A DNA stretch of 64,000 bases. Origin: Streptomyces sp. NBC_01264 (GTDB lineage Bacteria > Actinomycetota > Actinomycetes > Streptomycetales > Streptomycetaceae). The number at the start of each line of letters is the position of its first letter. The stretch's first letter is position 1. The stretch is from positions 4,588,001 to 4,652,000 of the forward strand of contig NZ_JAPEOX010000001.1 in NCBI RefSeq assembly GCF_026340675.1. The letters run 5' to 3'. The notes beneath the pieces are model-generated. The model saw only the letters and a list, made by a program, of their open reading frames with translations. It had not been told where the DNA came from and did no database searches. A program made the translations under genes and the position numbers. Positions 7,989-16,389 of the stretch are shown here, piece after piece.

Positions 7989-9076
7989 GTGACAACGAGT
8001 GAGCGCATCGTCATCGACCCGTTCGGCGCCGACATTCCCGGTGAGGCCGCTCGGCTTCGAGCCATGGGCCCCATCGTCCCCGTGGAACTGCCCGGTGGTC
8101 TCCCCGCGTGGGCACCCACGGGACACGACACCCTCAAGGATCTGATCCTCGACCCGAACGTCAGCAGGGACGCCCGGCCCACCGGCGCACCGAGGCGCTG
8201 CGCTCCCGGGTCGAAGCGATCTCCGGCACGCTGCTCGACCGGCTCGCGGCCCGCGAGGAGGAAGTGGTCGACCTGATCGAGGGGCTCGCGTATCCGCTGC
8301 CCCTGCGGGTGATCTGCGAATTGGCGGGCGTTCCGGACGTGTTGCTGGACGCGGTCCGCCGTCTCATGAACGCCGTCGTGTCCACACCGGAGACACCGGA
8401 ACACGGCGAGCTCATCCAGCAGCAGGTCCTGGAGGTTTCGGCCGCCCTGATCGCCTACCGGGAGGAACACCCGGGCGAGGACCTGACCAGTGACATGATC
8501 CGGGCCGAGGAAGCGGGGGACGGCTCCACCAGCGACGAGATGAGCAAAACACTGCTGCTCGTCATCGGCGCGGGATTCGAGACGACGGTCAACCTGATCG
8601 GCAACGCCGTCGTGGCCCTGCTGCGCGACCCCCGGCAACTCGCCGCGGTCCGGGCGGGCGCCGTCGGCTGGGACGATGTGATCGAGGAGACGCTGCGCGT
8701 CCACCCGCCCCTGGCCGCGGTGCCGCTGCGCTTCGCGGTGAAGGATCTTCAGGTCGGCGGCGTCACCGTCCCGGCCGGCGACGCCATCATCACGACGTAC
8801 GGCGCCGCCGGGTGGGACCCCGACCGCCACGGTCCGGACGCGCACGCGTTCGACGCGGCGCGCGACGGCGAGGAGCACATGGCCTTCGGGATCGGCGTTC
8901 ACCGCTGCATCGGCGCCCCGCTGGCGCGGATGGAGGCCCGGACCGTGCTCCCCGCCCTGTTCGAGCGCTTCCCCGACATGAGCCTCGCCGCGGACCCCGA
9001 CGAGCTGCGCCAGGTGGACTCCTTCATCGCGCTCGGCTGGCGGGAGATACCGGTACGACTGCACGGCCGCGGCTGA
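7989..9076 (+). pseudogene. Cytochrome P450 gene with internal deletion and frameshift
   Basis: The first ~62 codons from GTG 7989 read as a bacterial P450 N-terminus ('IVIDPFGADIPGEAARLRA', 'LILDPNVSRDAR'). The frame then changes near 8177–8185 and continues to 9076 with a normal P450: 'AGFETTVNLI' I-helix, 'EETLR' K-helix ExxR, and heme loop 'FGIGVHRCIG'. About 45 residues of the B–C region, including the usual 'HRRLRR' helix, are missing, and the reading frame is lost. RBS TGGAG precedes the start. It cannot give a full P450 unless this is an assembly error. Confidence 0.82.
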
Positions 9077-9116
9077 GCGGGCACGCGGCCCTCCGAGAGG
9101 GCGGGCCAAGAGGACC

Positions 9117-9163
9117 CGCCCGTCAGCCGCCCGTCAGCTGCCCGTCAGCCGCCCGTCAGCCGC
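9117..9163. repeat. Short tandem repeat (GCCCGTCAGCC-like, 4 copies)
   Basis: Four near-perfect 11-bp copies of a CCCGTCAGC-containing unit lie directly downstream of the stop codon of the subtilase gene and after the P450 remnant. No clear hairpin is present. It is probably a replication-slippage product. Confidence 0.6.
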
Positions 9164-10357
9164 TCAGAGGCCGTTGGTGAACAGCAGCCGGTTCGGGGAG
9201 GACTTGCTGACGCTGCTCAGGACGTCCTTCGTGGACTCGTTGTCCAGGTATTCGGCGATGTCCTGCGGGGTCGCGTTCGGGTTCGCCTGCTTGTAGAGGA
9301 CGGCCACGCCCGCGACGTGCGGCGCGGCCATGGACGTGCCGTTCAGGGCCACGCTGCCGCCGCCCAGCTTCGCGGAGACGACCGCCTCTCCGGGCGCGTA
9401 CAGGCTCACGCAGCTGCCCCAGTTGGAGAAGCTGGTCTCCTCGTCCCACTGGTTGCTCGCCGCGACCGTGACCACCTTCCCCGCCGACGCGGGCGAGACG
9501 CCGCAGGCGTCCTTCGCGGAGTTGCCCGCCGCGATGACCGGCAGGACGCCCGCGTCCGTTACGGCGTCGGCCGCCGTGTTCACGGCCTCGGACTTGTCGC
9601 CGCCCAGGGAGGCGTTGAGGACGGCGGGCTGCTTGGCGTTCTTGGCCACCCAGTCCAGGCCGGCGATGATCCCGGAGTAGTCGCCCGTGCCCTCGCAGTT
9701 GAGGACCCGGACGCTGACCAGGGAGGCCTTGCGCGCCACCCCGTACGTCTTGCCGGCGACCGTGCCCGCGACGTGCGTGCCGTGGCCGTTGCAGTCCAGG
9801 CCGTCGCGGCCGTCCTTGATGGCGTCGAAGCCGAAGGTGGCCCGGCCGCCGAACTCCTCGTGCGTGTAGTCGATGCCCGTGTCGAGGATGTAGGCGGTCA
9901 CCCCCGCGCCGTTGCCCTGGGTGGTGAAGGTGTTGTCGAGCGGCAGTTCCTTCTGGTCGATCCGGTCCAGGCCCCAGGAGGCGGACGGCCCGCGCAGGGC
10001 GGTGGCCGTCGCCGGCACCCCCGAGGGGGCCGAGACCTTCGCGTCCGTCTCCACCGACTTCACGCCCAGGGCGACGCGGGCGAGCTCCAGCTGGAGCTTG
10101 GTCATGGGGACGGCGAAGCCGCTCATGGCCTTGGTGTAGAGGAACTTCGGCTTGAGGCTCAGCCGCTCCGCCACCTTGGCCGGGTCGTAGCCCGGCTCCA
10201 GCGTCACGATGTACTGGCCGGGGATGGCGTTGGCCGAGATGGTCAGCGGCACCGGGGTGGGCTCGGGCGCGGCGTCCGCGGACGCGGAACCGACTGCCAC
10301 GGGGGTGACGGCGAGCAGGGCGGCGGTGGCGGCGCGGGCGAGCAGGCGCATGGACAT
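9164..10357 (-). CDS. Secreted S8 subtilisin-family serine protease
   Basis: 397 residues: Sec signal peptide (~1–30, 'SASADAA'), an I9 propeptide around residues 45–110 ('GQYIVTLEPGYDP'), then a peptidase S8 domain. The catalytic set is D159 ('ILDTGID'), H192 ('NGHGTHVAGT'), oxyanion N279 ('AAGNS') and S342 ('NGTSMAAPHVAG'). The start was moved to the ATG at 10357, preceded by GGGAG; the frame extends 20 codons further without a signal-like sequence. It is divergent from a free-standing I9-like secreted protein. Cysteines C189, C221, C285 and C316 may form disulfides. Confidence 0.92.
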   Translation of the reverse strand: MSMRLLARAATAALLAVTPVAVGSASADAAPEPTPVPLTISANAIPGQYIVTLEPGYDPAKVAERLSLKPKFLYTKAMSGFAVPMTKLQLELARVALGVKSVETDAKVSAPSGVPATATALRGPSASWGLDRIDQKELPLDNTFTTQGNGAGVTAYILDTGIDYTHEEFGGRATFGFDAIKDGRDGLDCNGHGTHVAGTVAGKTYGVARKASLVSVRVLNCEGTGDYSGIIAGLDWVAKNAKQPAVLNASLGGDKSEAVNTAADAVTDAGVLPVIAAGNSAKDACGVSPASAGKVVTVAASNQWDEETSFSNWGSCVSLYAPGEAVVSAKLGGGSVALNGTSMAAPHVAGVAVLYKQANPNATPQDIAEYLDNESTKDVLSSVSKSSPNRLLFTNGL

Positions 10358-10577
10358 CGAGGGAACTCCCGAAGGGTGGAGGGGCATGCGGAAGCCGCCT
10401 CCGTTCGACGGGAACACCGATGCGGCACCCGTCCCGGAGTGCGACCCTCCCCTTCATCGGCGGCCCCGCCGCGGGTCTTGACCGGACCGGACCGGCCGTC
10501 CGGCCGCGCCACGGGCCCGTGCAGCCCGCCGCGGGCTGATTCTCGTACCGACTGAAGAAAGGATTCCGTCCACTGTT

Positions 10578-10622
10578 CTCCCGGCCCTCCCGGCCCTCCC
10601 GGCCCTCCCGGCCCTCCCGGCC
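10578..10622. repeat. Tandem 9-bp repeat (CTCCCGGCC)x5
   Basis: Five perfect copies of CTCCCGGCC in the 441-bp divergent spacer between the subtilase gene and the I9 gene. The rest of the spacer (10358–10798) shows no convincing gene; a slightly AT-richer stretch at 10537–10572 may hold promoter elements. Confidence 0.85.
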
Positions 10623-10798
10623 TGCGCGGCCGGCCTCGCGCCGGTGCGGCGCCGACCGGCAGGTTCACCCGTACGGAAGGCACCGCGCGCGCATCCGGGG
10701 AGGGGCGCATCCGCGATCTCTCCCTTCACCCCCGCGCGCGACCGCCGCGCCGCCCGGGGTCGTTGACCGCGCCGGCCGTACGTGGTGGCCTCGCCGTC

Positions 10799-11155
10799 AT
10801 GCGTACCCGTACGAGCTGGACCCTGCCGACGACCCTCGCCGCCCTCGCCCTGGCGGCCTCGGCCGCCCTGCCCGCGCACGCCGCCATCCCCGCCCCCGCC
10901 CCCGGCCCGGCGGCTCCCGCGTCCCGTACGGCCCCGGCCGAGTGGCCGACGTACATCGTCACCGTGCACCGCGGCCTGGACCCGGCCGCCGTCGCGGACG
11001 CCTACGGGATCACCCCGGTCCACGTCTACCGCCACGCCCTGAACGGCTTCAGCGCCCGCCTCTCCCCCGACCAGGTCGAGTCGCTGCGCTCGACGGCGGT
11101 CGTGACCTCGGTCGAACAGGACGGCCCGGTCGCGGTCTCCGGCCCGGCGTTCTAG
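10799..11155 (+). CDS. Secreted free-standing peptidase inhibitor I9 (subtilisin propeptide-like) protein
   Basis: 118 residues: signal peptide ending near 'ALPAHA', a short Pro/Ala linker, then one I9/propeptide fold ('YIVTVHRGLDPAAVADAYG', 'ALNGFSARLSPDQVESLRS', ending 'VVTSVEQDG'). No protease domain follows. Free I9 proteins act as inhibitors or folding chaperones of subtilases. It is divergent from an S8 protease that carries its own propeptide, so control of that protease is a natural inference. The start is ATG 10799; an upstream TTG at 10763 is possible. Confidence 0.78.
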   Translation: MRTRTSWTLPTTLAALALAASAALPAHAAIPAPAPGPAAPASRTAPAEWPTYIVTVHRGLDPAAVADAYGITPVHVYRHALNGFSARLSPDQVESLRSTAVVTSVEQDGPVAVSGPAF

Positions 11156-11177
11156 CCGTGGATCAGTCAGCCCTGGA

Positions 11178-11780
11178 TCAGTGCGGGAAGCTCCCCGTGT
11201 CCAGCGTCAGCGCGAAGGGCTCGGGGAGCCGCAGCTCGTCGCCGAAGGGGACGCGGGCGGCGTGCTTGTAGGCGCCGCTGTGCGGTGCGGTGAACAGGGT
11301 GGCCGTGGGGCCGTGCTCGTCGAAGCGGTCGACGAGGAGGTAGACCGGGACGGGGGCGTGGGCGTAGGCCCAGAGCTTCTTCTTCCGGTCGTCCTCGGCG
11401 TTGCTCTGGGAGGTGATCTCCACGACGAGCAGCGCCTCGGCCGCGTCGACGGGGTCGGAGACCTCGGCTGCCACGTCGTCGACCAGGGCGGCGGGGACCA
11501 CCACCAAGTCCGGCATGTAGAGCTTGCCCAGCGCGGCAATGTGGATGCCGAGCGTCTGGTAGACACCCCACTCGGGCGGCACGACCCCGTACAGGGCGCG
11601 CTGCACCCTTTCGGCGATTCCGTTGCGGTGGCGGTGGGGCGGTGGCACCAAGGCGATCTGTCCTCCGTCGATCTCGGCGCGCCAGCCCTCCGGCACGTCC
11701 AGATCACGCCAGCTCTGCAGCAGGTACTCCCACGTGCGGCCGTCGGCGTTCCGGTCGGGCTCGACCATGGCTGCGGTCAT
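11178..11780 (-). CDS. Uma2-family (DUF820) putative endonuclease
   Basis: 200 residues of the Uma2 restriction-endonuclease-like fold: 'EIDGGQIALVPPP', 'YMPDLVVVPAAL' with the PD motif, 'EALLVVEITSQSNAEDDRKKK' holding the ExT…K pattern, and 'VYLLVDRFD'. ATG 11780 follows a strong GGAGAGGAGA element; the frame continues 18 codons upstream without support. The family is greatly expanded in Streptomyces and its targets are unknown. A second member lies at 17.4 kb. It converges with the I9 gene. Confidence 0.82.
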   Translation of the reverse strand: MTAAMVEPDRNADGRTWEYLLQSWRDLDVPEGWRAEIDGGQIALVPPPHRHRNGIAERVQRALYGVVPPEWGVYQTLGIHIAALGKLYMPDLVVVPAALVDDVAAEVSDPVDAAEALLVVEITSQSNAEDDRKKKLWAYAHAPVPVYLLVDRFDEHGPTATLFTAPHSGAYKHAARVPFGDELRLPEPFALTLDTGSFPH

Positions 11781-11907
11781 CGCGGGTCTCCTCTCCTGTG
11801 GCATATGCCAGCGAGCGTAGACAGACGGGTTCACGGCGTGTGGCCGCTTCGTTCAGCGTCCCACGATCGGGTGGCGCACGCCGTAACCTCCGCGCACGGG
11901 CAACCCG

Positions 11908-13368
11908 CTACACCCGTTCCGGCGCCTGCGCCGACGGGACCACCGTGCGGACCGGGTCCCAGCACTGGACGCCCTTCAGGTCCGGCATGCGGTCCCGGGT
12001 GAAGACCGGCTCCAGGCCCGCCCGGCGCTGGGCGAGGTAGTCGTCCAGGAGGCGGAAGGCGATGCCCGACAGCGGGATGATCGCGGCGAGGTTGATCAGC
12101 GCCATGAGGCCCATGAACACGTCCGCCAGGTTCCAGACCACCGACACCGAGCCGAGCGAGCCCAGGACGACCGCCGACAGGACCAGCGCCCGGTACCCCG
12201 GCAGGACCCACCGCTTGCGGGTGATGAACTGGATGTTGGTCTCGCCGTAGTAGTAGTTCCCGATCATGCTGCTGAAGGCGAGCATGAAGACCACCACGGT
12301 CAGCAGGTGTCCGGCCCACCCGCCCAGCGTGTCGCTGAGCGCCGTCTGCGTCAGGTCCGCGCCCTGGCGGCCCGACAGCTCCGGGTTGGTGACCAGGACG
12401 ATGAAGGCCGTCATCGTGCACACGAGCAGCGTGTCGAAGAAGACGCCGAGGGACTGTACGAGGCCCTGCTTGACCGGGTGCGAGACCTCGGCGGCGGCGC
12501 CCGCGTTCGGGGCGGAGCCCAGGCCCGCCTCGTTGGAGAACATGCCGCGCCGGATGCCCTGCTGGATCGCCGCACCGATGCCGCCGGCCGCCAGCTCGCG
12601 GAAGCCGAAGGCGCCGCCGACGATGTCGGCGATGACCCGGGGGAACTCGGTGATGTTGAGGAGGACCACCGCCGCGCCGAGGAGGAGGTACACGATCGCC
12701 ATCACCGGGACCAGGACGGTGGTGATGGACGAGATCCGCTTGACCCCGCCGAAGACGGCCAGGCCCAGCAGGGCGGCCAGCAGCACGCCGAGGGAGGGGC
12801 CGAACCAGTTCGACCCGTCCGCGTCGGCGAGGGAGCCTGAGGCGACGGCGGTGATGGTGTTGGCCTGCACGGCGTTGAAGACGAAGCCGAAGGTGAGAGT
12901 GATCGTCACGGCGAAGAGCACCCCGAGCCAGCGTTTACCGAGCGCCCGCTGCATGTAGTACGCGGGACCGCCCCGGTAGGCGCCTCCTGCGTTGCGCACC
13001 TTGTAGAGCTGGGCGAGGGCCGATTCCACGAAGGCGGAGGCCGCGCCGATCAGCGCCATCATCCACATCCAGAAGACGGCGCCCGCGCCGCCCAGGGTGA
13101 TCGCGGCGGCGACACCGGCGATGTTGCCCGTACCGACGCGCGCGGCGGCCGAGATCGTGAAGGCGCCGAAGGACGAGACCTGCTTGCGGCCGTCGGCGCG
13201 CGGCGGGGTCTTCTCCTTCACCACCCGGAACATCTCGGGAAGCAGGCGCAGCTGCACACCCCGGGAGCGGACCGTGAAGTACAGGCCCGCACCGACCACC
13301 AGCGGAATCAGCAGGTAGGTCCAGAGATGATCGTTGACGTTGACGATCACCGAATCCAGAGTGTCCAT
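11908..13368 (-). CDS. Alanine/glycine:cation symporter (AGCS family)
   Basis: 486 residues with ~10 membrane helices and AGCS signatures ('RVGTGNIAGVAAAITLGG', 'GGPAYYMQRALGKRWLG', 'GMFSNEAGLGSAPNA', 'YYYGETNIQF'). It imports alanine or glycine with Na+ or H+ across the cytoplasmic membrane. ATG 13368 is preceded by GGGGAGA. The cytoplasmic C-tail is short. The 127 bp to the Uma2 gene hold no feature I can support. The upstream 157 bp contain a GGGTC-TTCG-GACCC hairpin and a CCGGCAT repeat. Confidence 0.93.
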   Translation of the reverse strand: MDTLDSVIVNVNDHLWTYLLIPLVVGAGLYFTVRSRGVQLRLLPEMFRVVKEKTPPRADGRKQVSSFGAFTISAAARVGTGNIAGVAAAITLGGAGAVFWMWMMALIGAASAFVESALAQLYKVRNAGGAYRGGPAYYMQRALGKRWLGVLFAVTITLTFGFVFNAVQANTITAVASGSLADADGSNWFGPSLGVLLAALLGLAVFGGVKRISSITTVLVPVMAIVYLLLGAAVVLLNITEFPRVIADIVGGAFGFRELAAGGIGAAIQQGIRRGMFSNEAGLGSAPNAGAAAEVSHPVKQGLVQSLGVFFDTLLVCTMTAFIVLVTNPELSGRQGADLTQTALSDTLGGWAGHLLTVVVFMLAFSSMIGNYYYGETNIQFITRKRWVLPGYRALVLSAVVLGSLGSVSVVWNLADVFMGLMALINLAAIIPLSGIAFRLLDDYLAQRRAGLEPVFTRDRMPDLKGVQCWDPVRTVVPSAQAPERV

Positions 13369-13481
13369 GATGCGAAGTCTCCCCGGGGCGGAAGGCCCAC
13401 CGACAGGGACCTACGTCCGCCGCCGAAGGGTCCGAAGACCCTCGCCGCGCGCCCTTCGCCCCCTTCTCGCCGGGAGGACAA

Positions 13482-13508
13482 CCGGCATCCGGCATCCGGC
13501 ATCCGGCA
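13482..13508. repeat. Tandem 7-bp repeat (CCGGCAT)
   Basis: Nearly four copies of CCGGCAT lie between the dehalogenase-like gene end and the symporter promoter. The likely origin is slippage. Confidence 0.7.
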
Positions 13509-13525
13509 ACCAGCCCCCCGGGCTG

Positions 13526-14401
13526 CTACCGCCACAGCCCGTGCCGCTCCGCCCAGTCCGCCACCGCCGCCGCGACCAGCAGCGGGTGGTCCTCGGGGGT
13601 GTGATGCCCGGCGGGCACGTCGTCGTGCCGGGCGAGTTCCAGGCCCGCGATGTTCGCCGCGCACCACTCGACGGTCTCCGGTCCCGTCATCGCCCCGGGC
13701 CACGGAGCGAAGGTCAGCAGCAGCTTGGGCGTCGCGGGGCTCGCCGCGAGCCACTCCCCGTACGCCGCCACACGCGCCACCACCTCGGCGGGTTCCCCGC
13801 CCAGCGGCATCGACCGGGCCCACTGGAGCAGCGGGCGCCGGCTCTCCCGCGTCGGGTACGGGGCCCGGTACACGTCCAGGTCGCGCGGGTCCATCGGGCG
13901 GACGCCGCTGCCGGCCAGCCCCTCGACGAACCCGTTCGCGTCGAGGAGCATGGCCTCCCCCACCCCCGGGGTCTTGATCGCCCGGAACAGCTCGCGGCCG
14001 CCCTCCGGGAACTCCTCCCAGCTCATGGGCTTGACGATGGTCTCGGTGAAGGCGATCCCGCGCACCCGCCCCGGAAGCCGCGCGGCCCGGTCGAAGGCGA
14101 GCGCGCCACCCCAGTCGTGCCCGACCAGCACCGCCTGCTCCAGCCCGAGCGCGTCGAACCAGGCGTCGAGGTAGCGTGCGTGATCAGCGAAGGTGTAGTC
14201 GAGGGCGGGCTTGCCCGATTCCCCCATCCCGACCAGATCCGGCGCGAGCAGCCGGGCCGGACCGCTGCCGAGAGCGGACAGGACCCCCCGCCAGAGGTAG
14301 GAGGAGGTCGGGTTCCCGTGCAGCAACACCACCGGCACACCAGCCGGGTCACCGGCCTCCCGATAGTGGACCGTCGAGTCGAGTACGGGCTGTACGGGCA
14401 T
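13526..14401 (-). CDS. Haloalkane dehalogenase-like alpha/beta hydrolase
   Basis: 291 residues. The pattern matches haloalkane dehalogenases: halide-binding N30 in 'LLHGNPTSSYLWR', 'APDLVGMGESGKP', nucleophile D96 followed by halide-binding W97 in 'VGHDWGGAL', an 'ETIVKPMSWEEFPE' cap, and histidine in 'DVPAGHHTPEDHP'. An aspartate nucleophile separates it from serine esterases. ATG 14401 follows GGAGG; earlier in-frame codons look non-coding. It may form a transcription unit with the NmrA-like gene upstream (93 bp). The natural substrate is unknown. Confidence 0.82.
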   Translation of the reverse strand: MPVQPVLDSTVHYREAGDPAGVPVVLLHGNPTSSYLWRGVLSALGSGPARLLAPDLVGMGESGKPALDYTFADHARYLDAWFDALGLEQAVLVGHDWGGALAFDRAARLPGRVRGIAFTETIVKPMSWEEFPEGGRELFRAIKTPGVGEAMLLDANGFVEGLAGSGVRPMDPRDLDVYRAPYPTRESRRPLLQWARSMPLGGEPAEVVARVAAYGEWLAASPATPKLLLTFAPWPGAMTGPETVEWCAANIAGLELARHDDVPAGHHTPEDHPLLVAAAVADWAERHGLWR

Positions 14402-14494
14402 GGGTACGGGTCCTCCGGGGGGGCTAACGGGGCAGGCGGGCCGACCGGGGTCAGGCCGGCAGGCCGAGCAGGCCACTGGGGCAGGTCCGGGCCG

Positions 14495-15328
14495 TCAGCG
14501 GAAGGCCGGTGCCATGCGGGTCGCCCAGGTGGTGAAGGGGTGCGGGGGGCGGCCGAGGATTTGCTCGACGGCCGGGCTGACGGCCCGTTCGGCGGCGATC
14601 GGAGTGCCCAGGATCGACAGGGTGCCCTCCACCGCCGGCTCCGGCATGAAGGTCAGCATCTGGGCCCGGGCCTCCTCGGGGCTCTGTTCCACGAACCGCA
14701 CCGGCTCGCCGATCGCCCCGGCGATCGCCGCGGCCCGCTCGCGCGGGGTGACGAGGGCCGGGCCGGTCAGCTCGTACGTGCGGCCCGCGTGCCCGGAGCC
14801 GCGCAGGACGGCCGCGGCGACCTCGGCCACGTCGGCCGGGTCGACCGTCGGCAGGCCGACGTCCCCGAAGGGCGCGGCCGCCGTGCGGTGCGTACGGATC
14901 GACTCGGCCCAGGCGAAGGCGTTCGAGTCGAGCCCGCCCGAGCGCAGGACCGTCCACTCCAGTCCCGACCGGCGGACGGCCTCCTCGAAGGCGGCCGGGT
15001 GCGCGTACTGCTCGGGCCGGGTCCCGACCCCCTGCGAGGACAGCAGCACGACCCTGCGTACGCCGGCCTCCGCGGCCAGATCGAGGACCGCCCGCGGATC
15101 CTCGCCCGCGACGAGCAGGAACAGGGCCCCGCCCGTCGCCCCGGCGAGGGCGGGCCGCAGGCTCTGCGGTTCGGCGAGGTCGGCCCGGTGGTGGCGGACG
15201 CCCTCGGGCAGGGCTGCCTCCGGCGCCCGGCGGGAGACGGCGGTGGCCCGCTCCCCCGCCCCCTCCGCCGCGAGGATCCGTACCAGTTCGCTGCCGACGT
15301 TTCCGGTCGCACCCGTGATGACGAACAT
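14495..15328 (-). CDS. NmrA/SDR-like NAD(P)-binding protein
   Basis: 277 residues starting with a dinucleotide-binding loop 'MFVITGATGNVGSELVRIL'. The atypical SDR/NmrA layout continues with 'VVLLSSQGVGTRPEQYAHP', 'LEWTVLRSGGLDSNAFAWA' and 'YELTGPALVTPRERAAAIA'. The canonical YxxxK is absent, so it may sense or bind NAD(P) rather than catalyse. It is divergent from a TetR regulator with two related palindromes in the 98-bp spacer and is probably its target. Confidence 0.85.
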   Translation of the reverse strand: MFVITGATGNVGSELVRILAAEGAGERATAVSRRAPEAALPEGVRHHRADLAEPQSLRPALAGATGGALFLLVAGEDPRAVLDLAAEAGVRRVVLLSSQGVGTRPEQYAHPAAFEEAVRRSGLEWTVLRSGGLDSNAFAWAESIRTHRTAAAPFGDVGLPTVDPADVAEVAAAVLRGSGHAGRTYELTGPALVTPRERAAAIAGAIGEPVRFVEQSPEEARAQMLTFMPEPAVEGTLSILGTPIAAERAVSPAVEQILGRPPHPFTTWATRMAPAFR

Positions 15329-15355
15329 GAAAGGCTCCCGCCCGAGAAGTGAAGT

Positions 15356-15377
15356 GAGTTAGTTGACTGACTTACTC
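15356..15377. promoter_or_regulatory. Candidate TetR operator 1
   Basis: A palindrome of form GAGTnAGT-n6-ACTnACTC lies 27 bp before the NmrA-like start, within its leader or promoter. It shares AGTnAGT/ACT half-site features with the second site at 15419. Confidence 0.5.
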
Positions 15378-15418
15378 GCGAGCCCGACCATAGCCCCTCG
15401 CGCGGCGCCCGTCTACAC

Positions 15419-15434
15419 TTAGTCAGGTGACTTA
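15419..15434. promoter_or_regulatory. Candidate TetR operator 2 overlapping the tetR start
   Basis: TTAGTCAGGTGACTTA is an imperfect palindrome with AGTCA/TGACT arms and covers the GTG start of the TetR gene. A TACACT hexamer at 15414–15419 is placed for a leaderless transcript starting at the GTG. Together these suggest autoregulation. Confidence 0.45.
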
Positions 15435-16062
15435 CTCAGATGCTGCTGCCGCCGAAACGGCCCCGGAACCCCCTGCGGACCGCCCGAAGGCCAAGCCGGG
15501 CGGCAAGCGCGGAGGCAAGCGCGAACGCCTCGCCGCGGCCGCGGCCCAGGTCCTGCACGAACAGGGCATGGAGAAGACGACGATCGCCGACATCGCGCGC
15601 GCGGCCGACGTCCCGCTCGGCAACGTCTACTACTACTTCAAGACCAAGGACCAGCTCGTCGAAGCGGCCATCGACGCCCACGCGCAGCACCTGGCCGGCC
15701 TGATCACCGCCCTGGACGCGCTCCCCACCCCCCAGGACCGGCTGAAGGCCCTCATCTCCGGCTGGGTCGAACAGCGCGACCTCACCGCCCGCTACGGCTG
15801 CCCCACCGGCTCGCTCGCCTCCGAGCTCGACAAGCGCGACGACGGCCTCGACCAGACGCTCGCCAAGGTCATGCGGGTGCTGCTGGACTGGGCGGAGCGG
15901 CAGTTCCTCGCGATGGGGCGCGCGGCGGACGCCCGTGAGCTCGCGGTCGCCCTGATCGCCTCGTACCAGGGCATCTCCCTGCTCACGAACACCTTCCGCG
16001 ATCCGCAGCTGATGGCTTCGGAGGGGCGGCGGCTGGAACGCTGGATCGACTCGCTGGCCTGA
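15427..16062 (+). CDS. TetR-family transcriptional regulator
   Basis: 211 residues. An N-terminal basic tail is followed by a TetR helix-turn-helix at about residues 33–80 ('TTIADIARAADVPLGNVYYY', 'KTKDQLVEAAIDAH') and an all-helical ligand domain. The GTG at 15427 has no ribosome-binding site but a TACACT-like −10 lies 8 bp upstream, so leaderless translation is likely. It is divergent from the NmrA-like/dehalogenase genes, its probable targets. The ligand is unknown. Confidence 0.88.
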   Translation: MTYSDAAAAETAPEPPADRPKAKPGGKRGGKRERLAAAAAQVLHEQGMEKTTIADIARAADVPLGNVYYYFKTKDQLVEAAIDAHAQHLAGLITALDALPTPQDRLKALISGWVEQRDLTARYGCPTGSLASELDKRDDGLDQTLAKVMRVLLDWAERQFLAMGRAADARELAVALIASYQGISLLTNTFRDPQLMASEGRRLERWIDSLA

Positions 16063-16084
16063 GCGGGCGGTGCGGCTGCGCGGG

Positions 16085-16320
16085 CGAAGTCCCCCTTACC
16101 GCTGCGCGGGGCCGGGCCGCGGCTGCGACGCCTCTGCCGCTGCGCGGAGCTTGTCCCCTACCCGCCCTTCCACCGTTCCCCGGGCCAGCCCGGACCCGCG
16201 CCTCAAACGCCGGCGGGGCTGGGAGGGCCCCGGGCTGCGCCCGGACCCCCTGGGGCTCCGCCCCAGACCCCGGTCCTCAAACGCCGGACGGCTGGAAAAC
16301 CAAACCCCGGCCGGAGCTGA
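16085..16320 (+). repeat. Dispersed intergenic repeat, copy A
   Basis: A GC-rich block holds two 'CCTCAAACGCCGG' cores (near 16201 and 16273), a 'GGGGCTCCGCCCC' palindrome and a 'TGTCCCCTACCCGCCCTTCC' start. Copy B at 40965–41165 carries the same blocks in the same order on the opposite strand. It is a non-coding repeat family common in Streptomyces intergenic DNA; a role in termination or nucleoid structure is unproven. Confidence 0.75.
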
Positions 16321-16389
16321 AGTGTCCCCAGGCCGGGACTGAGCTGTCCCCCGGCCGGGGTCGGGGGCTGCGGGGCCAGGGCCGGGGAC

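Noticed and set aside
10578..10622. CRISPR-like array
   Set aside because: The 9-bp units are contiguous with no spacers and no cas genes are nearby; it is a simple tandem repeat.
11908..13560. Possible glycine riboswitch upstream of the alanine/glycine symporter
   Set aside because: The leader has a GGGTC-TTCG-GACCC hairpin but lacks the conserved glycine-aptamer core blocks, so I do not call one.
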